From contig CAWATG010000015.1 in assembly GCA_963785035.1 (NCBI GenBank), positions 62,001 through 126,000 of the forward strand: a stretch of 64,000 nucleotides of DNA. Reading direction: 5' to 3'. This document shows, piece by piece, positions 28,872 to 38,505 of this stretch (the first letter of the stretch is position 1; each line of letters opens with the position of its first letter). Source of the DNA: CAWATG01 sp963785035. Its GTDB lineage: Bacteria > Actinomycetota > Acidimicrobiia > IMCC26256 > CAWATG01. A model generated the notes under the pieces. It did not search any database. It was not told where the DNA came from and saw nothing but the letters and a program-made list of their open reading frames with translations. Both the position numbers and the translations under genes were made by a program.

Positions 28872-31222
28872 GTTCCTCGCTTTCGAGGTTCAGCTCGTCT
28901 GGGGTGGCCGGAGCGACGCTTCTGCCTGCGTCATCGTTTCCTTCGATGTGGACATGGGGCAGAATCCGGTCGAGCCAGGCGGGGATCCACCAGTTGCGAG
29001 CTCCGAGAAGTTCCATGGTTGCCGGTACGAGCACCATCCGTACGACGGTCGCGTCGACGAAGACAGCTGCTGCCAACCCGAGACCGAACACTTTGAGGGA
29101 ACGGTCGTTGCCGAGGACGAAAGCCGAGAACACGCACACCATGATCAGCGCCGCTGCGGTGATCACACGTGCCGTGATGGCGAGCCCATCTGCGACCGCG
29201 GTGGCGTTGTCGCCGGTTCGATCGAACTCCTCTTTCATACGCGAGAGCAGGAATACCTCGTAGTCCATCGACAGTCCGAAGACAATCGCGAACAACAACA
29301 TCGGCGCCCACGCTTCGATCGGTCCCGACCGCGCCACGCCGATGAGACTGAGTCCCCATCCCCACTGAAAGATCGCGACGATGACGCCATAGGCAGCACC
29401 GACCGAAAGCATGTTCATGACGACGGCCTTCAGCGGTACGAGGATGCTGCGGAACACGAGCATCAGCAACAGGAAGCTCAGGATCAGGACGGCCCCGATC
29501 AGGTAGGGAAGGCGGCCAACCAGGAACGTTGCGAAGTCGATACCTCCGGCGGTGAATCCTCCGATCTTCACCCCCACACCCGTGCTCGGGATCACGTCAT
29601 CGCGTAGGTGGTGGACCAGGTCAGTTGTTGCCTTGTCCTGGGGAGAGGCAGTTGGGCTGACCTGCCATGTCCATGTTCCGGGAGCTAACTCGTCGCCTGG
29701 CGTCGCGAATGCGACCCCAGTTGCACTTGCCAATGCCTTATCGACGCGGGCGACATCGGCGGCTGAGACGTCGGTTCCCGTCGAGAGCAACAGGAGCGGT
29801 CCATTCGCGCCGGGACCAAAACCCTGAGCGACCATGTCGTATCGCGCGCCGGACGGTCTGCTCTTTCGGTGCGTTGCCGGTGTCGCTGAATCCGAGGCGA
29901 ATCGAAAGCAGTGGGAATCCCAGCGTCAGCAGGATTACGACGCCGGCCACGAAGGCGATCCACGGGCGACGTTGCACGAAGCGGCTCCACCGATACCAGA
30001 ACTGTTGCTCGCGGGGACGCTCGGCGCGTTCGGGAAGCAGGGTGCGTAGCCCTCTTGCGGGCGACATGTAGCTGAGGCCCGTGACGATCCCGGCGCCGAG
30101 GAACCCGAGCGCTCCGAAGCCGAGCACGTTCTTGGTCGCTATGCCGGCGAGCCCACCGACGACCACCGAGCCCACGGCGATTCCCGCTGCTCGCGTGGTG
30201 TGGTAAATGCGCCGTCCGGTGAAACCGAGGAGCGCTGGAAGCAGCGTGATCGAAGCCATCATCATCAGCAGGACACCAGTTGAGCCTGCGACGGCCATGC
30301 CGCGTACGAATGACAGGCCCATGACGAACAAACCGAGGAGGGAGATCATGACCGTTGTCGCGGCAAAAACAACGGCCCGCCCTGCTGAATTGACGGCACG
30401 AACAGTGGCCTCTTCGGGGTCGATACCCGCGTTGAGATGTTCCTTGTAGCGGGTCACGATGAAGAGCGCATAGTCGATGCCCACGCCGAGCCCAATCATC
30501 GCCGCTGTCTGCGGTGCCGCGTCAGGCGTACCGAAGAAGTTCGAGGCGATGCCAACGAGGGCGATTCCAACGCCCAAACCGATGAGCGCGGTGAGGATCG
30601 GAAGTCCCATCGCGATCACCGAGCCGAAAGCAAACAGCAAGATCACCACCGCTGCAATGACACCGAGCAGTTCACTTTCGGGAAATTCGAACTCGCTGAA
30701 TGCGATGCCGCCGTATTCGACTTTGATGCCCGGAAGGTCCTTGAGCGCTTCGCTCCCCATCTCCTTGATCGTGTCCGCAACCTCTTGCAGTTTCGGTTGC
30801 GGACGCTCCGAGATGAAGAGCTGAGCGAACGAGATGTCGGCGCCGGACTTGTTGATCGGACCGTCGGCCGGGCTGTTGTAGCGCATTCCTTCGGGAACGA
30901 ATGGCGTCACGATCTTGACACCTGCGAGCTTGTCGACCTTGGCGAAGAGTGTGTTCATGGCACGCACGACGTCGGCGTCGGTGTTGCCCTGTTTGGCTGA
31001 GAAGACAATCTGGCCGGGATACCCGGCGTCCTCCTTGTTGCCCAGGGCCTTGAACGTGTCCATCACGTCTTTGGAGTCGCTGGCGGGAAGGTCGAACACC
31101 GAGTTGTAGTCCGTCCCCATCGCACCGACGATGATGTTGCACGCCACGAGGATCGGTATCCAGATGCCGAACACCATGAGGCGGCGGCGACGGAAGCTGA
31201 AGCGAGCGATCTTGGCCAGCAC
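28855..31222 (-). CDS. MMPL-family (RND-type) transporter, frame broken
   Basis: About 789 aa when read through, with two MMPL halves of TM1 + loop + TM2-6. First half: FRRRRLMVFGIWIPILVACN, a periplasmic domain, and GLGVGIDYALFIVTRYKEHL, the Asp-Tyr pair of the proton relay in TM4. One extra base near 29845 shifts the frame within a conserved stretch (QTVRRAYDMVAQGFG). The second half shows FGLSMDYEVFLLSRMKEEF, again with the Asp-Tyr relay. Such pumps export lipids or siderophores across the actinobacterial membrane. GTG 31222 has AGGAG 6 nt upstream. No lipid synthase gene is adjacent, so cargo is unknown. Confidence 0.88.
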
Positions 31223-31622
31223 GGCTTGCTCCTAAGGAAGGCTCCAAAGAACGCGCAGGCTACCGGGCGCGATCACCAAAGCGGTACTCGTCTCAGCCAT
31301 TGGTCACATTGCAACGGCTGCGTAGCCCAGGGTCGGCGATATCGCCGAGACCACCGGTGCAAACCCCACGTGGCCCACCTTGGCGAGAAGCTCGCAGCGC
31401 CCGGCGGACGGGCCCCGGGGGGACAGGACCGTCTCGCCCGGGCACCAGCGAGTGGGTCCATTTTGACATATCGGCATTGCGTTTTCCCAATGGAATGGGA
31501 ACCGAATCGATTGTGGGTGTGTGAAGTCCTCACAATTCGGGTGGTCATCGTGCCCGATGACACATGGCGACGGAACGTTCGGGGTCTGCCTTGCGCCCGT
31601 TTTGCGCTTCGCCGGCTTCTCG
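31223..31622. other. 400-bp gap with no supported gene
   Basis: Lies upstream of the MMPL gene and downstream of the NlpC/P60 gene. Only short frames of weak composition occur, and no terminator with a U-tract, tRNA or recognisable riboswitch was seen. The region probably holds the MMPL promoter and leader. It contains a GC-rich block (31405-31445) capable of local pairing. Confidence 0.4.
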
Positions 31623-32717
31623 TTAGCCGGGGCGTGCCGCTCCGCTGAGTCGTCCATATGGCACGGGCTGCAGTTTGACGAAGTCGCCCGTCTGCGTCGC
31701 CGCAATCTGCATGCCGTTGCCGACATACAACGCGACATGGGCGCTGCCACCGGGACCTTTGAAGATGAGGTCGCCCGGCTGGAGTTGGTCAAAGGGAATA
31801 CGCGGGAACATCCGGAACTGTGCGCCGGAATAGTGCGGCATCGAGACGCCGCCCGCTTTCCACGCCATCATTGTCAGGCCGGAGCAGTCGAAGCTGTTCG
31901 GTCCTGCTGCGGCATAGACGTACCGCTTACCGATCTGCTGGCGCGCGTATTGAATTGCCGCGGCAGCGCCCGGAGATGGCGCAGGAACATCAGGGAATGC
32001 CAACTTTGAAGGTGCTCCTACTGGTTTCTCCGGACCTCGCGCCCGTGCGACGGCGGCGAGGCGCGCCTGCTCGGCGGTAGCCTTGCGGCGCGCTTCTTCC
32101 TCACGCCGGGCTTGTTCTTGGATGACGAGGGCTGCCAGTTCACCTTTGGTCTGTGCGAGAAGCGCCCGTTGGTTGGCGTTGAGCTGCTCGAGCGAGCGCC
32201 GCGACGCATCGATGTTCGACTTCTTGTCCTCCGCCTCGCGTTTCGCTGTTGCGAAACGTTCGCGCTGGAGCTGGAGGGCTTCTTTGCTGTCGCGTAGCTG
32301 GGCAATGAGCGTTGCGTCTTTGCTCGCCGCGGCGGACGCGTATTTCTTCATGATGCCCAACGAGCTTTCGGTTCCACCGGTGCCGTTGACGACGTTCGAT
32401 CCTGCGGTCTTGTAAAGGGTCGCGGCGCGCTCGCTCAGCAGGTTTGTCAGGTCGTTCGTCTGGGCCTGCGCTGAGTCCATGCGACGCTCGGCGTCAACGA
32501 TGGCAGCGTTGGCTTCGGTGAGCTCGAGGCGAGCGCCGTTGTATTGCTCACCAAGAGCGCTGATTTGCTCGCCATTGGCGTCGATCTGGTCTTGGAGACG
32601 TGCTGCTTGGGCGCGCTTGTCGTCGACGGGCGATCCGCTCGCGACCGACGGCGCGACGAACAAAGCTGCAAGCGTGACGGAGCACGCTACAAGAGGGAAG
32701 CGTCGGCGGGTCCTCAT
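31623..32717 (-). CDS. secreted NlpC/P60 peptidoglycan endopeptidase with coiled-coil domain
   Basis: About 364 aa. Signal peptide at residues 1-29 (RTRRRFPLVACSVTLAALFVAPSVASG). A long coiled coil of about residues 32-230 (RLQDQIDANGEQ, RREEEARRKATAEQARL) resembles the RipA/RipC-type N-terminal domain that keeps such enzymes inactive. The NlpC/P60 domain has the catalytic Cys in FDCSGLTMMAW, His in GSAHVALYVGNG, and a third polar residue after it. It cleaves peptide stems of the wall, commonly at cell separation. ATG 32717 is chosen to match the signal peptide; the frame is open to 32777. Confidence 0.9.
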   Translation of the reverse strand: MRTRRRFPLVACSVTLAALFVAPSVASGSPVDDKRAQAARLQDQIDANGEQISALGEQYNGARLELTEANAAIVDAERRMDSAQAQTNDLTNLLSERAATLYKTAGSNVVNGTGGTESSLGIMKKYASAAASKDATLIAQLRDSKEALQLQRERFATAKREAEDKKSNIDASRRSLEQLNANQRALLAQTKGELAALVIQEQARREEEARRKATAEQARLAAVARARGPEKPVGAPSKLAFPDVPAPSPGAAAAIQYARQQIGKRYVYAAAGPNSFDCSGLTMMAWKAGGVSMPHYSGAQFRMFPRIPFDQLQPGDLIFKGPGGSAHVALYVGNGMQIAATQTGDFVKLQPVPYGRLSGAARPG

Positions 32718-33048
32718 GAGGTCATCGATCGGACACCGACGCATTGTCGCTCGCGGACGGGCCAGTGATGTGAGCAAAGGCGCTCAGATGGACGCGCGAC
32801 ACCGGACTCAAGATCAGTAACTACCAAGCCCATCACCAACACGCTATGGCGTCAATGATGCCAGCGGCAAGTACTGCGAAGGCGATGAGGGCGACTTGCG
32901 CTACTCCGGTGCTTGTGGTCGTATCGCAATTCGTCTGGTTCCGGATATTCCCGAGTGTTTGCCGTGTCCTGGGAGGGCACTGCCACGCTCCCGCGTCAGG
33001 ATGCGTGAAGTCGCGTGCCACTATTGCGTCCAGCTGTGAGGAGCGCCC
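32718..33048. other. divergent intergenic region between wall hydrolase and thioredoxin-like gene
   Basis: About 330 bp between divergent starts; it should hold promoters for both. Short frames on either strand were judged shadows. No c-di-AMP (ydaO-type) riboswitch, which often precedes actinobacterial wall hydrolases, could be recognised by eye. Confidence 0.4.
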
Positions 33049-34056
33049 ATGCCACCGAAATCCTTCCGCCGTGTCGCATTGAAGATCGTGGTTTTTGGAC
33101 TATCTATAGGACTTGCGGGCGGTTTGTCGACAGCAACTCTTGCAGAGGCGACGCCCACTGTGGCGGTTGCGAAGAAGTCCACGAAGATCAACGCGGTGGT
33201 CGCGAGTTTCGATCCGTACGTTGGCGGCGAGCAGCGTTTCGTCGTCGGGCTGCCTGCCAATGACAACCGAGCGTTGGCGCATGGCGAAGTGCAGTTTTCC
33301 TTCGGGTTTGCCGGGACGCGTGAGGCGCCGGCCAAGAAGGTCGTGACCACGATGGTGGTGAAGGCGAAGTTCTTGCCGGTGGCGGGCCAGTCGTTGGGGC
33401 GGATGCCGAAGTCGGCGCGTCTTGTCTCCCCCTCGAAGGTGCGTGGGGTCTACGGCGCCAAAGTCGCCAACTTCGACAAGGCGGGATTGTGGGCGGTGCT
33501 CGTCAAGGGGAAGGATGGCAAGCGTCCATTTTCTGCGAAGGCCGTCTTCGAGGTCGCAGCAGCTCCGCAGGTGTATGCCGTCGGCGATGCCGCGCCCCGA
33601 ACGAAGAACGCTCTGCCGGGCGATGCGGGGGTCCGAAACGCAGCGATCGACTCGCGTGCCGAGGATCGCCCGATCCCCGACTCGGTGCTGCACGCGGTGT
33701 CCGTTGACACGGCGATCGCCGCGCGCAGACCGGTCATGGTTGTGGTCTCGACGCCGGTGTATTGCTCGAGCCGGTTTTGCGGACCCATCACCGACGCGAT
33801 CGAAAAGGTTGCGCGGAAGTACAACAAGCAGATGAGCTTTGTGCATCTCGAAGTATGGAATGACTTCGAGAACCAGATGGTCAACGAGTCGGCATCGCAA
33901 TGGGTCAGTCGTCGCGATGGTGGTAATGCAAACGAGCCATGGGTTTTCGTGGTGGACCGAGACGGCAAGATCAGCGACCGTTTCGACAACGTGGTGTCCG
34001 ATGCGGAACTACGTGACGCGGTCGAACGGCAAATCGCTGCGTCAGGTGTCGGATAA
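33049..34056 (+). CDS. secreted thioredoxin-like protein with CX4C motif
   Basis: A 335-aa protein. Signal peptide at about residues 1-31 (GLSIGLAGGLSTATLA). A beta-rich N-terminal domain of about 150 residues is followed by a thioredoxin-fold domain: VMVVVSTPVYCSSRFCGPITD (Cys pair spaced by four residues), SFVHLEVWNDF and EPWVFVVDRDGKISDRF. The C-x4-C spacing differs from canonical C-x2-C, so it could be a redox or metal-binding Sco-like protein. GAGGAG precedes the ATG. Its stop abuts the stop of the convergent dioxygenase gene. Confidence 0.8.
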   Translation: MPPKSFRRVALKIVVFGLSIGLAGGLSTATLAEATPTVAVAKKSTKINAVVASFDPYVGGEQRFVVGLPANDNRALAHGEVQFSFGFAGTREAPAKKVVTTMVVKAKFLPVAGQSLGRMPKSARLVSPSKVRGVYGAKVANFDKAGLWAVLVKGKDGKRPFSAKAVFEVAAAPQVYAVGDAAPRTKNALPGDAGVRNAAIDSRAEDRPIPDSVLHAVSVDTAIAARRPVMVVVSTPVYCSSRFCGPITDAIEKVARKYNKQMSFVHLEVWNDFENQMVNESASQWVSRRDGGNANEPWVFVVDRDGKISDRFDNVVSDAELRDAVERQIAASGVG

Positions 34057-34891
34057 TCAACCGAACGCGAAGGCTGAAATACTGGCGTTCATGGCAACGC
34101 CGGCGAACGGCTGCGATCCGGGGTCGTCGAGGCCTGCACCAGCACACACCATCAGTGGTAGGAGGTGCTCCTCTCGCGGATGAGCGGCTCGGGCGGACGG
34201 CGCGCTTTCCCAGTGGGCCAAGCGATCCCGGCGTGTCACGGGGTCGGCGGTACAGGCCGCACGAAGCCAGTTGTCGAACGCCTTGGATGCGTTGAGCGCT
34301 GCTGATGTCATGAACGCATTCATGTTGTGATAGCTCAGGCCACTCCCGATGATCAGGACGTTGTCATCACGAAGCGGTGCGAGCACCCGGCCTACTTCGA
34401 GGTGGAATGCCGGATCCAGGTCATGGCGCATCGACAGCATCACGATCGGGATGTCAGCGTCGGGGAACATGACCTTGAGTGGGATGAACACGCCGTGATC
34501 GAACCCGCGGCTCGGATCGAGTCGCGTCGCGAATTCCGGCGCGGCCCAGCATGTCTGCGGCTCGCTGGGCTAGCCCTGGCGAACCCGGCGCAGGGTATTC
34601 CAGCTCGTAGGTATGTGGCGGGAAGCCGTAATAGTCGAAGAGTAAGGATGGATTCGCGCCGGACGTCAGCGTGAGTACATCGGTTTCGTAGTGGCCCGAT
34701 ATGAGGAGGATCGCCGACGGGCGCCCAGGTAGCAGAGCGGGCGCCGACTGCAGAAAGTCGCGCAGCGCATCCCAGGTGTCGGCCGGTCCCATCGTCCACT
34801 CCATGAAGAAACACGGCCCGCCGCCATGCGGAATGAAGATCGAGGGTTGTCGATGGCCGTTCGGCGGAAGTGGGGGTGACGGTGAAGTCAT
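34057..34891 (-). CDS. class III extradiol (LigB/DODA-type) ring-cleavage dioxygenase, frame broken
   Basis: About 278 aa when read through. The N terminus carries SIFIPHGGGPCFFMEW (a metal-ligand His), ILLISGHYETDVLTLT (second His), LLFDYYGFPPHTYELEYPAPGSP. An extra base near 34535 shifts the frame; it then resumes FDHGVFIPLKVMFPDADIPIVMLSM (third His region) and VLIIGSGLSYHNM. These Fe(II) enzymes cleave catechols; DODA-type members act on DOPA-like or unknown catechols. It is divergent from the hotdog gene at 35019. The substrate cannot be inferred. Confidence 0.88.
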
Positions 34892-35018
34892 CGCAGTCCC
34901 CAGCGTAGCAGCGCACTCGGACCCGAAAACCCGCCGGTTGCCCACAGCGAGTGGCGCTGACTGCGCGCTCGGTAGAGTTCCAAGGCCGCGGAAAGCATCG
35001 ATTGTCAAGGAGTTCCCG

Positions 35019-35699
35019 TTGACGTCCGACTTCCAACAAGCAACGATCGAAACCCGAACCGAGATGGCATCTGCTGTACAGCAGCTTGGCCATGCGCTCG
35101 TGAGCCACCAGATCGATGAGCCGCTGGCGGCGGAGATCGCGGCTACCGCGCAGTCGCTGACCGTGAGGGTGAAAGAGGCGCCCAAGCGCCTCCGATCCGA
35201 GGAGATGCGGCCACCGACTACCGAGGAGATGGCCCAGCTGCTCGAGGCGGCAGCTCTTCGTGAGGAGCGAGTCGACGAGGGTCAGTCGTTGGACCTGTTC
35301 AATGAGTCGTTCGTATCGGGGCGAGCAAATCCGATGGCGATCGGGGCTCGGATGCGCCGCGAGGGAGACGCAGCGGTTGCCGAAGTCGTGCTCGGGCCGA
35401 TGTTCGAAGGAGCGCCCGGCCGCGGTCACGGTGGAGCCGTCGCGGCGATTGTCGATGAGGTGATGGGAGCGGTGCTGACAATCGTGCGGGAGGTCGCTTA
35501 TACGGCGAACCTCAACGTCGATTACGTCGCGGGCGCTCCCGTGGGTAAGCCCCTCAAGTTCACTGCTCGCCTGCGTGACCGAGCAGACCGCAAGCTGTGG
35601 ATCGAGGCTCGCGGCGAGACGGATTCCGGTGTGTTCGTCCGCGCTGAGGGGCTGTTTCTGATTGTCGATGCCGCAACCTTTTCGAAGCCTTTGACCTGA
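35019..35699 (+). CDS. PaaI-type hotdog-fold thioesterase
   Basis: About 226 aa. An N-terminal helical region of about 100 residues precedes a hotdog domain with the PaaI pattern GRGHGGAVAAIVDEVMGAVL (HGG-AxxxD) and the strand ANLNVDYVAGAPVGKPLKFTARLRD. The family hydrolyses acyl-CoA thioesters. The TTG at 35019 is chosen because AAGGAG lies 7 nt upstream and no better start is nearby; the frame stays open further upstream. A Fur-like box and metal transport operon follow. Confidence 0.78.
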   Translation: MTSDFQQATIETRTEMASAVQQLGHALVSHQIDEPLAAEIAATAQSLTVRVKEAPKRLRSEEMRPPTTEEMAQLLEAAALREERVDEGQSLDLFNESFVSGRANPMAIGARMRREGDAAVAEVVLGPMFEGAPGRGHGGAVAAIVDEVMGAVLTIVREVAYTANLNVDYVAGAPVGKPLKFTARLRDRADRKLWIEARGETDSGVFVRAEGLFLIVDAATFSKPLT

Positions 35700-35744
35700 C
35701 CTCGACAGACTGCGGACGCGCCCGGGTCGCGGCCCACGGGTTGC

Positions 35745-35761
35745 ATGAGAACGAATCTCAT
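35745..35761. promoter_or_regulatory. Fur/Zur-type operator before the metal ABC operon
   Basis: ATGAGA-acgaa-TCTCAT is a perfect 6-bp inverted repeat. The inner 15 bp match most positions of the Fur-family 7-1-7 box (TGAnAAT-n-ATTnTCA). It lies 67 bp before the solute-binding protein gene of an operon that itself encodes a Fur-family regulator, so feedback repression is likely. Confidence 0.7.
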
Positions 35762-35827
35762 TTTATGTTGGTGTGCTCACCGAGGTTTCGGGTGTAGTGG
35801 CTGTGCCCGGGATGGAGCGACCCCAAC

Positions 35828-36757
35828 ATGCGACGTGTCTTTGCCAGGTTTGCGGTCCTAGTCGGGGTAGCTGCTGTCCTTGGTCTCACGGGTTGTGGTG
35901 CGTCGTCATCCAGTGATGCAGGGTCAGGCTCGAAGAAAACTTCTGGTCGGGTAACGATCGTCGCCGCCGAGAGTGTCTGGGGTGAGCTGGCAAGCGAGAT
36001 CGCCGGGTCGCGCGCGGAGGTCTCGAGCATCATCGACGCGCCGGGCATCGACCCGCACGACTATGAGGCGACGCCGGCTGATGCCCGAAGGTTGGCCGCT
36101 CCGCGAGTCGTCATCATCAACGGCGCGAACTATGACGTGTGGGCATCGAAGGTTCTGGACGTCGACCGAAGCGATAGTCGTGTCGTGATCGATGTCGCGA
36201 AGCTCATCAAAATCGATGACGGCGACAACCCCCACCAGTGGTATTCACCGCGCGCGGTGCAGCGCTTCATCGACCATCTGAGCACGACCCTGACTCGTAT
36301 CGACCCTGACGCGGGGGAGTACTACGAACAGCGTCGCGTGCGGCTGCTCGACGGTGAATTCAGGGAGTATCAGGCGCTGATCGATGACATTGCCGAGACC
36401 TTTGCCGGCGTGCCGGTCGGCGCGTCCGAGAGTATCGCGGTTCCTATGGTGGAGGCACTTGGCCTTGAGTTGCTGACCCCGCTCTCGTTCTTGCGCGCCA
36501 TCGAACATGGCCGTGGCCCAAGCGCGACCGACAAGGCAACGGTCGATCTGCAGATCAGTGAACGGGCCGTCAAGGTTTTCATCTACAACGAGCAGCACGC
36601 GACGCCCGACGTCGAACGCTTGGTGACCAAGGCGCGAGAGCACGACATTCCTGTGGTCGTCGTGACCGAGACCGTGCCTACCAAGCAGGAGTCGTTCATG
36701 ACCTGGCAGGTCCGGCAACTCCGCCAGCTCCGCGAAGCATTGCGCGGTTCGCAGTGA
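35828..36757 (+). CDS. metal ABC transporter substrate-binding lipoprotein (ZnuA/TroA-like)
   Basis: A 309-aa cluster A-I solute-binding protein. Lipoprotein signal with lipobox LTGC at residues 20-23. IVAAESVWGELASEIAG starts the first lobe; metal-ligand candidates are His in DPHDYEATPAD, His in DNPHQWYSP, and later Glu/Asp residues. The His-rich loop of many Zn-specific ZnuA proteins is absent, so Mn2+ is possible, but a Fur-like repressor in the operon fits Zn or Mn. The TGA overlaps the ATPase GTG by 4 bp. Confidence 0.88.
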   Translation: MRRVFARFAVLVGVAAVLGLTGCGASSSSDAGSGSKKTSGRVTIVAAESVWGELASEIAGSRAEVSSIIDAPGIDPHDYEATPADARRLAAPRVVIINGANYDVWASKVLDVDRSDSRVVIDVAKLIKIDDGDNPHQWYSPRAVQRFIDHLSTTLTRIDPDAGEYYEQRRVRLLDGEFREYQALIDDIAETFAGVPVGASESIAVPMVEALGLELLTPLSFLRAIEHGRGPSATDKATVDLQISERAVKVFIYNEQHATPDVERLVTKAREHDIPVVVVTETVPTKQESFMTWQVRQLRQLREALRGSQ

Positions 36758-37628
36758 CATCACAGGGGAGTGAGCGCGCGCTGGTGTTACGCGGGGCGGG
36801 AGTCCGCCAGGCCGGGCGCCAGGTGTGGCAGAACCTCAACGTAGAGATCGAGTCCGGCGAGTTTGTCGCGGTGCTCGGGCCAAACGGGTCGGGCAAGTCG
36901 ACGTTATTGCGCGCGATTCTTGGCCAATGCGAGGGGGTCACCGGGGAGATCGAGGTCCTCGGTCGCGCGGCGGGCGCCTCGAACCGTTCGATTGGTTACC
37001 TTCCGCAGCGCCGTCGTTTTCACCCGGATCTGCGCATCCGCGGTGAGGACATTGTGCGCCTCGGCGTCGATGGCCATCGGTGGGGTTTTTCTGGATGGGG
37101 TCGTGCCGCCAAGGCTGCGCGCCGACGGGTCGAGGAGTTGATCGAATGTGTCGATGCGTCGCAGTACCGCGCCGGCCGATCGGCGAATGTTCCGGCGGTG
37201 AGCAGCAGCGCCTGCTGATCGCCCAGGCATTGGCGCAGCGCCCACGCATGCTGCTGCTGGACGAGCCGCTCGACAGCCTCGACCTACCGAACCAAGCAGG
37301 AATCTCGGCGCTCATCGCGCAGGTGTGCCGGGAAGAGGGAGTGACGGTGCTCATCGTTGCCCACGATGTCAATCCGTTGCTCGGCTACATCGACCGCGTG
37401 TTGTACTTCGCCGGTGGTGACGCCGTGGTCGGGACTCCCGGTGAGGTCATCACCAGTGAGACACTGACGCGCCTGTACCGCTCGCCGATTGAAGTGCTGC
37501 ACGCCGGCGGTGGTCGTCTCGTTGTCGTGGGTCAGCCGGAAGCGCCTTCCTATCATCCGGATCTCGCACATCCGGGACCATCGCATCGACACGGCCCAGC
37601 GTCGCAGGACTCCCATGGCCACCACTGA
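36754..37628 (+). CDS. metal ABC transporter ATP-binding protein, frame broken
   Basis: About 291 aa when read through. Walker A GPNGSGKST (residues 43-51), Q-loop region YLPQRRRF, then a frame change at about 37175 (one missing base, opposite to most in this window), after which the signature CSGGEQQR, Walker B MLLLDEP, D-loop SLDL and H-loop VAHD follow. It would energise the two permeases downstream. Its C-terminal tail is His-rich (HPGPSHRHGPASQDSHGHH), possibly metal-binding. The 3' end overlaps the first permease by 14 bp. Confidence 0.88.
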
Positions 37629-38505
37629 CCTGGACCCGCGCCTGTCATGGAATCTCGTCGACATGCTCGAGCAGCTCTTTGCGTTCGACTTCATGGTCAA
37701 CGCGTTTCGTGCCGGGACCATTGTCGCGGTGCTTGCCGGTGCGATCGGCTGGTTCATGATCGTTCGCCGAGAGACTTTCGCCGGGCATTCCCTCTCGGTC
37801 GTCGGGTTCCCAGGCGCGGCGTGCGCGCTGTGGCTGGGTGTCAGCACCACGCTTGGCTACAACGTCGCGTGCGGGGCGGCGGCGCTGTTGTTCGCTTGGA
37901 CACAGCGCCGCACGGGAAGTTTGAGGCTCGGTGGCGCCGAGGGCTCGGCGATCGGGACGCTCCAAGCGTTCGCTCTCGCCTCGGGGCTCTTGTTCATCTC
38001 GCTCTCCGAGGGCAAGGCATCCGGTGTGATCACCCTGCTCTTCGGTAACTTCCTTTCTGTCACCGATTCGCAGGTGTCGGCGCTTCTGGCGACTGCCGCC
38101 GTCGCGCTGGCAGTCGTGGCGGTGCTCGGTCGCCCGCTGTTGTTTGCATCGATCGATATTGACGTCGCGTCCGCTCGTGGAGTGCCTGTTGCGATGCTCT
38201 CTGCTGTGTTCCTGCTGGTTCTTGGCATGACCGTGGCGCAGGCGAGCCAAATCACGGGATCATTGTTGGTGTTCGCGCTGCTCGTCGTGCCGCCGGCTAC
38301 CGCGCAAGTGGTGACGGCGAACGCGCGTGCGAGTTTGGTCTTGTCAATGCTGTTCGGTGTGGTCGTGGTCTGGGTCGGGCTGGCGATCTCGTACTTTTCC
38401 GATGCTCCGGCAGGATTCTGGATTGCGACCGTTGCGTTCGCGATGTACCTGGCGGCGCGAGTTGGCGCTTCTTGGGGACGTGGCGTTGTGAGTGCAGCCT
38501 CGTGA
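37615..38505 (+). CDS. metal ABC transporter permease (ZnuB/MntB family), first
   Basis: About 296 aa with eight or nine TM helices of the ABC-3 family. FMVNAFRAGTIVAVLAGAIGWFMIVRRETFAGHSLS is the conserved start with its RRE/H motif. SVVGFPGAACALWLGV, LLFGNFLSVT and the late SLLVFALLVVPPATAQV are also family-typical. ATG 37615 starts inside the end of the ATPase gene. It overlaps the second permease by 4 bp (GTGA). The two permeases may form a heterodimer. Confidence 0.88.
   Translation: MATTDLDPRLSWNLVDMLEQLFAFDFMVNAFRAGTIVAVLAGAIGWFMIVRRETFAGHSLSVVGFPGAACALWLGVSTTLGYNVACGAAALLFAWTQRRTGSLRLGGAEGSAIGTLQAFALASGLLFISLSEGKASGVITLLFGNFLSVTDSQVSALLATAAVALAVVAVLGRPLLFASIDIDVASARGVPVAMLSAVFLLVLGMTVAQASQITGSLLVFALLVVPPATAQVVTANARASLVLSMLFGVVVVWVGLAISYFSDAPAGFWIATVAFAMYLAARVGASWGRGVVSAAS

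Noticed and set aside
31293..31490. 65-aa minus-strand frame in the gap before the MMPL gene
   Set aside because: Pro/Arg/Gly-rich composition typical of high-GC shadow frames, with no motif.
32833..33021. 62-aa minus-strand frame with one hydrophobic helix
   Set aside because: No ribosome site, GTG start, placed in a divergent promoter region; more likely chance.
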